From: an uncultured Ruminococcus sp.
GTDB taxonomy: Bacteria > Bacillota > Clostridia > Oscillospirales > Ruminococcaceae
Assembly: GCA_937898375.1 (NCBI GenBank)
Contig: CALEJX010000045.1
Coordinates: 1 to 10,493 of the forward strand
DNA: 10,493 bases
Reading direction: 5' to 3'
Below, one piece after another: positions 1 through 5,903 of the stretch. The notes beneath the pieces were generated by a model that saw only the letters and a program-made list of their open reading frames with translations, did no database searches and had not been told where the DNA came from. The stretch's first letter is position 1; every line of letters starts with the position of its first letter. The position numbers and the translations under genes were made by a program.

Positions 1-576
1 CTCGTTCTCATCAAAGCCAAGCTGTTTTTTAGCCTCCGCCTTTGACATGGTGTTGAAAGCTCCCCTTACAGGCAGACCTGTCACCACCGTCTTGGCATTT
101 TCAGGCATATACTTTTCAGCCTCTTTCACAGTGAGCATAACAACGTCCGCAGACTTTGCAAGTATCTTGTTTGTCACGCCCGGAAAAGCGTTCTGCTCGT
201 GTATAGCCGTCTTTATGCCCATTTTAGCGGCTTTTCTAACGATAGGACCTGAAACATATCCGCCTGTTCCTATAACAAGGTCAGGTCTAGCTTCCTTTAT
301 TATCCTCTTTGCAGTGCTTCCCGACTTTGCAAGGCAGCCTGCCGCATGGATATTTCTTTTGAGATTTGCCCAATTAGGCTTTCTCTGAAAACCCTCTATC
401 TTTATAGGATAGAACTTATATCCTGCCGCAGGCACGAGCCTTGCCTCAAGCTTTTCAGGATTTCCCGCAAAACTTATCTCAGCGTCAGGATAATGTTTTT
501 TTATGATCTCTGCAATGGCAAGGGCAGGGTTTACGTGACCTGCCGTGCCGCCGCCTGCAAGTAGAACTCTGAGCAT
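1..576 (-). CDS. murG: MurG, UDP-GlcNAc transferase (5' part, runs off window)
   Basis: MurG adds GlcNAc from UDP-GlcNAc to lipid I on the inner face of the membrane, giving lipid II. Only the first 192 codons are present, roughly the N-terminal Rossmann domain of a protein normally about 350-370 residues long; the nucleotide-binding C-terminal domain lies beyond position 1. Visible family marks are the glycine-rich loop AGGGTAGH (residues 7-14), IGTGGYVSGP (102-111), IHEQN followed by FPGVTNK (125-137), and TGLPVR (166-171), where TGNPVR is more usual. The ATG at 574-576 follows an AAAGAGGT ribosome-binding site that overlaps the ftsW stop region, and the gap to ftsW is only 15 nt, so it is almost certainly cotranscribed with ftsW. 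Identity is secure; the partial state is an edge effect and the frame is open to the edge. Confidence 0.96.
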   Translation of the reverse strand, partial: MLRVLLAGGGTAGHVNPALAIAEIIKKHYPDAEISFAGNPEKLEARLVPAAGYKFYPIKIEGFQRKPNWANLKRNIHAAGCLAKSGSTAKRIIKEARPDLVIGTGGYVSGPIVRKAAKMGIKTAIHEQNAFPGVTNKILAKSADVVMLTVKEAEKYMPENAKTVVTGLPVRGAFNTMSKAEAKKQLGFDENE

Positions 577-591
577 AGAACTAATACCTCT

Positions 592-1821
592 TTACTTTTT
601 TTTGATGCACTGTCGTGAAACGTTCAGCATGATCCCCATTTCTGCAAGCTGTATCATCAGCGCAGTACCGCCATAGCTGAAAAACGGCAGTGAGATACCC
701 GTGTTAGGGAAAGCGTTGCAGGCAACCATAATGTTGAAAAGCGCCTGCGAGCCTATCTGTATCGTTATACCTGCCGCAAGAAGCATACCAAAACGGTCCT
801 TGCTCCTCGAAGCGATATAGAAACCTCTGATTATAAAAAGCACAAACAATAGTACCACTACCATTGCACCCACAAAGCCAAGCTCCTCGCAGATGATAGC
901 GAAAACAAAGTCGTTTTGCGACTCAGGGAGGTAATATTTCTGCCTTGACTCGCCGAAGCCAAGACCAAACCAACCGCCCGAACCTATAGACAACAGCGAC
1001 TCATAGGTCTGGAATGTCGTTCCGCTAGGGTCTGACTCAGGGTTCTTCCAGCTCTGTATACGCTCGGATATGTAAGAAAATCCCGAGCCTGACGCCATTT
1101 TGTATACAAGTAACAGCACTCCGAAAACAGCGCACACGCCGATAAACTTCCAAAAAGTTTTTTTCGGCATACCGCTTATGAACATCATCGACACGCCAAT
1201 GATACCCACCAGCATAACAGCCGACATATGCCTTTGAAGAACAAGCACCAGCGCCACCGCACCCATTATCACAGTAAATGGTATAACGCAGTATTTCCAA
1301 TCCTTGAACTTAGGATAATTCACCGACATTATGTATGCGAAAATAATAATGAACGTTACCTTCAAAAGCTCCGACGGCTGAAAACCTACAGGACCTATTT
1401 GCAGCCAACGCTTTGCGCCTGCAACGTCTATTCCAAAAAACGCCGTATACAATGTAAGAAGATAAGTTGCAATGAATGCCAGATAAGCTACCTTTGTGTT
1501 CTGAAAAAAGTGATAATCCGTATAGCTTGCCACAAACATCAAAAGAAGTCCAAGCCCTGCCGCTTGAAGCTGGCTCTTCAAGTAATAGTATCCGTCATTC
1601 TGCTCGCTAAGTCCCCAGGCATAGCTTGCAGAGAACATCATCAGAAGCCCGAATACCAGCAGTACCATTACAAGAATAAAAAACGGCTTGTCTATCTCCG
1701 CAAGTATAAATCTAAATCTATGCTTCTTTCTTTTTGCCTGTGCCACAGGTTGTTTAAGCGGAACATGACTGTCATAAACTATGCTTCCGTCACGTTCACG
1801 TCTAGGACCTCTTATAGCCAA
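592..1821 (-). CDS. ftsW: FtsW-type SEDS glycosyltransferase
   Basis: This is a 409-residue SEDS-family polytopic membrane protein, by position the septal lipid II polymerase partnering the upstream class B PBP. The first ~40 residues are basic and cytoplasmic (KRKKHRFRF at 30-38), followed by about ten hydrophobic segments. Family marks are GAKRWL (135-140), QPSELLK (148-154), the periplasmic LPESQNDFVFA (298-308) with the expected catalytic-type Asp at 304, and the C-terminal FPNTGISLPFFSYGG (371-385). The segment where many SEDS proteins read PDxGT is LQRHMSA here (195-201). The start is TTG at 1819-1821, preceded by GGGAGG with 8 nt spacing; no ATG occurs before residue 52, inside the first membrane segment. 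It lies 24 nt after the mraY homologue and 15 nt before murG. RodA or SpoVE are alternatives within the same family; the dcw context favours FtsW (or SpoVE). Confidence 0.95.
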   Translation of the reverse strand: MAIRGPRRERDGSIVYDSHVPLKQPVAQAKRKKHRFRFILAEIDKPFFILVMVLLVFGLLMMFSASYAWGLSEQNDGYYYLKSQLQAAGLGLLLMFVASYTDYHFFQNTKVAYLAFIATYLLTLYTAFFGIDVAGAKRWLQIGPVGFQPSELLKVTFIIIFAYIMSVNYPKFKDWKYCVIPFTVIMGAVALVLVLQRHMSAVMLVGIIGVSMMFISGMPKKTFWKFIGVCAVFGVLLLVYKMASGSGFSYISERIQSWKNPESDPSGTTFQTYESLLSIGSGGWFGLGFGESRQKYYLPESQNDFVFAIICEELGFVGAMVVVLLFVLFIIRGFYIASRSKDRFGMLLAAGITIQIGSQALFNIMVACNAFPNTGISLPFFSYGGTALMIQLAEMGIMLNVSRQCIKKK

Positions 1822-1829
1822 ACAAACAA

Positions 1830-1835
1830 CCTCCC
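1830..1835 (-). promoter_or_regulatory. Shine-Dalgarno site that fixes the TTG start of ftsW
   Basis: GGGAGG on the minus strand lies 8 nt before the TTG at 1819-1821, in the 24-nt gap after the mraY-homologue stop. It is the only strong purine-rich site there and supports the TTG as the true ftsW start. Confidence 0.75.
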
Positions 1836-1845
1836 AACGTAATCT

Positions 1846-2889
1846 CTATATCAATATCTTTCCCGAATATACCAAAAATGCTATCGCCGCCGCAGCTCCT
1901 GCCGCAGATATCACAGCGAATATCCCGATCACAGCATAATCTCCGTGACCTTTTTTCTGAAAATGCTCATGAAGCGTGTAACCTTTTATAAGCAGCTTTT
2001 TCCTTACCTTAAAAACCAAATACTGCAAAAGCGCACATATCCCGTCAACTATGACCGCCGCCCCTGCAAGAAGAAAAACGAAATACTCTCCCGAGAGCAG
2101 AACCGCCATAGTCATAAGACCCCCAAGCGCCAGCGCACCCGACTCGCCTAAATAAAGCTTCGCAGGACTGCACCCCCAAAAGAGAAACCCTCCTGCCGCA
2201 CCCATTGTGCAAACAGCAAAAAGCTGAGCGGCGTCAGAGCCTGCCCCTGCCGCAAGACCACTTGATAGCCCTGCCGAAAATATCAAAGCCGTGACAGCGC
2301 ACAGCCCGTCAGCACCCGTGTCGGTCTTACCGCCTGCGCAATCGTGTATCTTCACCATGTTTATCCCCACTGTCATAAACAGCGGAAAAAGCGGATAAAA
2401 AAGCCTGCCAAACTGCACATAGCCCAAATGAAAAGGCATAAGCACAGCCGTCTGCACTCCTCCGCAGTATCTAAGCCCCACGCATACCCCAAGACATATA
2501 AGATACTCCATACATATCTTGTAAAAAGGCTTCATGCCTATGCCGAGCTTTTTCTCCTTGACATGATCCTCTGAAAGCCCGATAGCAGTAAACATCAAAA
2601 CTCCGCCTAAAGCGATAAACACACGCCTTGAAAACTCTCCGCTCTCAAAGCTAAGCACCGCCTGCGAGTCGTAAAATATGACTCCCGTAACAATGCCGAA
2701 TATAACGCAGAGCATTATGACAACCCCGCCGAATTTCGGCTCAGAGCCGTCTTTTGCGAACCTGTCGCCTATATAAAAATCGAATTTGCCTGTTTTTATC
2801 CTGCGGAAATATGGTATGAACACCCTGCCAAGAACATATCCCAGCGCCATTTCACACCCCAGTATCACCGCCTGCACGCTCCAACTCAT
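1846..2889 (-). CDS. mraY: Divergent MraY homologue (phospho-MurNAc-pentapeptide transferase family)
   Basis: By position and architecture this is MraY, which transfers phospho-MurNAc-pentapeptide to undecaprenyl phosphate to make lipid I. The 347-residue length and many hydrophobic segments fit the family. Recognisable marks are PKFGG (51-55), GLSEDHVK (104-111, matching GxxDDxxK), ADGL (193-196), SPAKLYLGESGALALGG (241-257, matching PAKxFMGDTGSLALGG) and LHEHFQKKG (306-314, matching the xHHHFExKG loop). Several signature residues differ: DD is ED (107-108), the GDTGS Asp is Glu250, HHH is HEH (307-309), and the NAVNLTDGLDGL region is rearranged to NMVKIHDCAGG plus KTDTGADGL (177-196). Asp98, Asp99, Asp231 and the HHH loop in B. 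subtilis numbering are regarded as active-site elements, so altered or lost activity is possible. Its ATG overlaps the murF stop (ATGA), implying translational coupling; there is only a weak SD. The gene symbol is by family and position; catalytic function is uncertain. Confidence 0.8.
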   Translation of the reverse strand: MSWSVQAVILGCEMALGYVLGRVFIPYFRRIKTGKFDFYIGDRFAKDGSEPKFGGVVIMLCVIFGIVTGVIFYDSQAVLSFESGEFSRRVFIALGGVLMFTAIGLSEDHVKEKKLGIGMKPFYKICMEYLICLGVCVGLRYCGGVQTAVLMPFHLGYVQFGRLFYPLFPLFMTVGINMVKIHDCAGGKTDTGADGLCAVTALIFSAGLSSGLAAGAGSDAAQLFAVCTMGAAGGFLFWGCSPAKLYLGESGALALGGLMTMAVLLSGEYFVFLLAGAAVIVDGICALLQYLVFKVRKKLLIKGYTLHEHFQKKGHGDYAVIGIFAVISAAGAAAAIAFLVYSGKILI

Positions 2890-4247
2890 TTTGTCAGCGC
2901 ATTGAACACTTCTTCAAGCTTCATTCCTCTACTTCCCTTGAAAAGCACAGCGTCGCCCTTTGCAACAACCTCTTTCAAAGCCGCCGCAAGATCCTCTCTG
3001 CTGTCAAAGTGCCTGCAATTTTCCTTTGCGAAGCCCTTTTTCTCGGCGCCCTCTATATAGCACTTTGAGTCCTCGCCGAAGCAGTAAAGCAGGTCAGCCT
3101 TTGAAGCCGCAACATACTCTCCCACGTTTTTGTGATAAGTCTTTGAGTTCTTGCCAAGCTCCAGCATATCTGCAAGCACGCAAATGCGCTTGCCCTCTGC
3201 CTGTGCCTGTGAAAGCACAGAAAGGCTCGCTTTCATTGAATCAGGCGCAGCGTTGTAGCAGTCAACTATATATGTAACTCCGTCAATGACGGTAACATTC
3301 TGTCTTAATCCCTCAGGCTTGAACTGAGCAATGCCCTTTACGATATCCTCAGGAGGTATATCAAGCGCAAGGCCCACGCAGAACGCCGCAAGAGCGTTCT
3401 TTACATTATGCTCGCCCAAGCAGTTTATCTTGGCGGCTATCTTTCCGCCCTCATAGTTTATAGTAAATGTTATGCTGTTGTCAGCGGTCTTAACACCGCT
3501 TGCATAAACGTCGCAGTCTTTCTTTGATACAGAATAGTAGTAAACCTTTCTGTCAGAATGTAACTGCACCCCTGCAAGCAATTTATCATCACGGCAAAGT
3601 ATCAGGGGAGCGTCATAAGCCGCACCGTCAAGTATCTCAAGCTTTGCCTTGAGAATGTTCTCCTGCGTGCCGAGATTTTCAATATGTGAAATGCCGATAT
3701 TCGTTATAACAGCCACATCAGGCTGACAGCACATTGACATTCTTGATATCTCGCCCTGATGCGACATACCCATTTCGATAACAGCCGCTTCATAGCTGCT
3801 GTCAAGACCGAAAAGCGTCTGGGGCATACCTATCTCGTTGTTGTGGTTTCCCTGAGTTTTTAAAGTCTTGTATTTCTGCGCCACAACAAGGGCTATCATA
3901 TCCTTAGTGGTTGTCTTTCCCACGCTTCCTGTTACGCCGACTACCTTAACATCAAATTTCGACCTGTAATACCCTGCGATATCCAAAAGTGCCCTTGCAG
4001 TAGAGTCAACGATTATACATCTTGCACCCTCCACAGGTCTTTCCGTAACAACAGCCTCCGCACCAAGCTCCATAGCCTTTGCGGCGAAGTTGTGGCCGTC
4101 AAAATTCTCGCCCTTCAGCGCAATAAAAAGCGAACCGGGCTTTATAGTTCTCGTGTCAGTGGAGATATCATTTATCTCCGTGTCCGCAGGATAACCATAA
4201 CTGCCATGAACAGCCGAAATGATCTCCTGTAAGCTTAATTTTTCCAT
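2886..4247 (-). CDS. murF: MurF, D-Ala-D-Ala-adding ligase
   Basis: MurF is the ATP-dependent cytoplasmic ligase that joins D-Ala-D-Ala to UDP-MurNAc-tripeptide. At 453 residues it has the usual three Mur-ligase domains. The N-terminal substrate domain contains DISTDTRTIKPGSLFIALKG (27-46). The ATPase domain has GVTGSVGKTTTKD (104-116), GNHNNEIGMPQT (133-144), EMGMSHQGEI (158-167) and NIGISHIENLG (183-193). The C-terminal domain has VDCYNAAPDSM (328-338), where DxYNANP is the common form, DMLELG (360-365) and KGSRGMKLEE (437-446). The ATG at 4245-4247 has only a weak adjacent SD (ATAAG); a much better AAAGGAG lies at 4281-4287, 33 nt upstream, separated by a 4-bp stem-loop (4260-4263 with 4274-4277). 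The gene is 182 nt after murE, an unusually long gap for this operon, containing a repeat and a possible promoter. Its stop overlaps the start of the next gene. Confidence 0.96.
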   Translation of the reverse strand: MEKLSLQEIISAVHGSYGYPADTEINDISTDTRTIKPGSLFIALKGENFDGHNFAAKAMELGAEAVVTERPVEGARCIIVDSTARALLDIAGYYRSKFDVKVVGVTGSVGKTTTKDMIALVVAQKYKTLKTQGNHNNEIGMPQTLFGLDSSYEAAVIEMGMSHQGEISRMSMCCQPDVAVITNIGISHIENLGTQENILKAKLEILDGAAYDAPLILCRDDKLLAGVQLHSDRKVYYYSVSKKDCDVYASGVKTADNSITFTINYEGGKIAAKINCLGEHNVKNALAAFCVGLALDIPPEDIVKGIAQFKPEGLRQNVTVIDGVTYIVDCYNAAPDSMKASLSVLSQAQAEGKRICVLADMLELGKNSKTYHKNVGEYVAASKADLLYCFGEDSKCYIEGAEKKGFAKENCRHFDSREDLAAALKEVVAKGDAVLFKGSRGMKLEEVFNALTK

Positions 4248-4294
4248 TTTAATTCTTATCCGCCGAAGAAACTGCGGTATCTCCTTTCCCTTAT

Positions 4295-4323
4295 CTTATA
4301 AATATATCTCTGATGACATGCAA
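4295..4323 (-). promoter_or_regulatory. Possible internal promoter for murF
   Basis: On the minus strand TTGCAT (4318-4323) and TATAAG (4295-4300) are separated by 17 nt. The -10 matches the consensus at 5 of 6 positions and the -35 at 3 of 6. It sits between the MITE-like repeat and murF, so it would let murF and downstream genes be transcribed independently of the mraZ promoter. The start point would fall close to the AAAGGAG at 4281-4287. The weak -35 and AT-rich setting make this tentative. Confidence 0.35.
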
Positions 4324-4332
4324 AACATTAGT

Positions 4333-4407
4333 TGTAGGGGCTGGCGTCCTCAACAGCCCACCTTTCATATATTGCCGAATAGCGGGGGAACACTGTTCGC
4401 CCCTACA
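4333..4407. repeat. 75-bp MITE-like intergenic repeat with terminal inverted repeats
   Basis: The element begins TGTAGGGGC (4333-4341) and ends with its exact reverse complement GCCCCTACA (4399-4407), a 9-bp perfect terminal inverted repeat. Each end also forms its own hairpin: GGGCT at 4338-4342 with AGCCC at 4355-4359, and GGGGGAACA (4384-4392) with TGTTCGCCC (4394-4402), with one mismatch. It has no coding capacity and sits between murE (stop at 4430) and murF. I see no clear target-site duplication. The TGTAGGGGC...GCCCCTACA style resembles short palindromic elements I recall as dispersed in intergenic DNA of Clostridia and other bacteria; that it is multicopy here is inference, since only one copy lies in the window. 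Confidence 0.7.
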
Positions 4408-4429
4408 TATTTTCTCTGAGAATTATCTC

Positions 4430-5878
4430 TTATCTGCCCTCAGCCTCAAGCTCTTTAAGAGCGTCCGCAACGACTTCTCTCTCGTCAAAATGTATCTTCA
4501 CGCCGCCTGCAAGTATCTGATAATCCTCATGACCTTTACCAGCCAGCACGATTATATCGTCCTTTTCAGCATGATGTATAGCCCAGTGGATAGCCTCACG
4601 CCTGTCAACGATAGTTATGTAAGGCGTTGTCTTGCCCTTTAGTCCTACCAGAACATCATTTATGATATCCTGCGGATCTTCATTTCTCGGGTTATCGGAA
4701 GTGACAATAAGAAAATCAGCATTGTCCGCCGCAGCCGCAGCCATAAGACTTCTCTTTGAAGCGTCCCTGTTTCCGCCGCAGCCGAAAAGGCATTTTACCT
4801 TGCCGCTTGCGCTGTTCTTTATAGCCGAAAGCACGTTCACAAGTGCGTCAGGAGTGTGAGCATAGTCGCAGATAACAGTGAAATCCCTGCCTGTCGGAAC
4901 TATCTCCGCTCTTCCTCTTACGCCCTGCATAGTGCCCAACGCTCTGATAGTCTTGTCAACGTCAAATCCAAGGGTCTCACAGCAGGCTATAACAGCCAGC
5001 GAGTTTGAAACATTGAAAAGTCCAGGCATATTGAATGAAACATTGTGCTTTATCTTTCCGTCAGTGAAAACATACTTTACACCGCTTGCTGAAAGCAGAA
5101 TATCCTCTGCCCTGAAATCAGCCTGCGTACAGCATGAATAAGTTTTCGCAGGACAGCTTATCTCTTTGAGATATCTTCTGCCGTATTCATCGTCTATATT
5201 GATGATAGCGTTGTCAGATATAGTGAAAAGTATCTTCTTAGCCTTATAGTAATTTTCCATCGTACCATGAACGTCAAGATGATCCTGCGTAAGGTTAGTG
5301 AAGATTCCCACCTTGTAATGACAGCCTGAAAGTCTTTTCTGCTCCAAGCCCTGCGAGGAAGCTTCCATAACAACATAGTCGCACTTCTCGTCAGCCATTT
5401 TTCTAAAAAGCTCATAAAGGTCATAAGGCTCAGGAGTTGTTCTTGCAGTAGGATAAACATCGTCGCCTATCTCGTTCTGACAAGTGCCTATAAGACCCAC
5501 TTTACAGCCGAATGAAGAAAGCACTTTCTTTATAACAGTTGTGATAGTTGTCTTGCCGTTGGTGCCTGTTACACCGATAAGAGTAAGCTCCTTTTCTGGG
5601 TGACCGAAAAATGCCGCACACAGCAGAGGGAAAGCCTCTCTTGTGTTCTCCACGATTATCTGGCAGTCAAGCCCCAGATCTCTTTCGCAGACTACCACTG
5701 CACAGCCCTTTTCTATCATGTCCTCTGCGGCGTCATGTCCGTCAAAAGTCTTTCCCTTTATGCACACGAACATCGAGCCTGCCTTGACAGCCTTTCTTGT
5801 GTCGCTTGTGACGTCGCTTATCTCCATATCAGGCAGAGAAGTTTTCGCAACGCCCTTTATGATATCATATAGTTTCAT
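4430..5878 (-). CDS. murE: MurE, UDP-MurNAc-dipeptide:meso-diaminopimelate ligase
   Basis: MurE adds the third stem-peptide residue to UDP-MurNAc-L-Ala-D-Glu in the cytoplasm. The 482-residue protein shows the N-terminal SDVTSDTRKAVKAGSMFVCI (21-40), the P-loop GVTGTNGKTT (102-111), ARTTPEP (145-151), EASSQGL (172-178), NLTQDHLDVHG (195-205) with the probable carbamylated Lys at 214, CDYAHTPDAL (337-346) and GKGHED (447-452). DNPR at 395-398 is the signature of meso-diaminopimelate enzymes, as opposed to the L-Lys type, so mDAP peptidoglycan is predicted. Start choice: an in-frame ATG at 5885-5887 directly abuts the AAGGA, leaving no spacer, whereas the ATG at 5876-5878 has a 9-nt spacer and gives the typical MKLYD N-terminus, so I use 5878. 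The PBP stop is 25 nt upstream, consistent with cotranscription. Confidence 0.96.
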   Translation of the reverse strand: MKLYDIIKGVAKTSLPDMEISDVTSDTRKAVKAGSMFVCIKGKTFDGHDAAEDMIEKGCAVVVCERDLGLDCQIIVENTREAFPLLCAAFFGHPEKELTLIGVTGTNGKTTITTVIKKVLSSFGCKVGLIGTCQNEIGDDVYPTARTTPEPYDLYELFRKMADEKCDYVVMEASSQGLEQKRLSGCHYKVGIFTNLTQDHLDVHGTMENYYKAKKILFTISDNAIINIDDEYGRRYLKEISCPAKTYSCCTQADFRAEDILLSASGVKYVFTDGKIKHNVSFNMPGLFNVSNSLAVIACCETLGFDVDKTIRALGTMQGVRGRAEIVPTGRDFTVICDYAHTPDALVNVLSAIKNSASGKVKCLFGCGGNRDASKRSLMAAAAADNADFLIVTSDNPRNEDPQDIINDVLVGLKGKTTPYITIVDRREAIHWAIHHAEKDDIIVLAGKGHEDYQILAGGVKIHFDEREVVADALKELEAEGR

Positions 5879-5887
5879 AATTATCAT

Positions 5888-5892
5888 TCCTT
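5888..5892 (-). promoter_or_regulatory. Shine-Dalgarno site that decides the murE start
   Basis: AAGGA on the minus strand stands 9 nt before the ATG at 5876-5878 and directly against the alternative in-frame ATG at 5885-5887. The spacing selects the downstream ATG and shortens the maximal frame by three codons. Confidence 0.7.
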
Positions 5893-5903
5893 ATCATGGT
5901 TTC

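Noticed and set aside
1228..1842. Plus-strand open frame of 204 codons opposite ftsW
   Set aside because: Its Lys/Cys/His/Tyr-rich composition is what the complement of ftsW codons would give, and it spans the conserved gene almost entirely. No supporting motif.
5879..5887. Upstream ATG (5885-5887) as the murE start
   Set aside because: It directly abuts the AAGGA, leaving no spacer for initiation; the ATG three codons later has a 9-nt spacer and gives the usual N-terminus.
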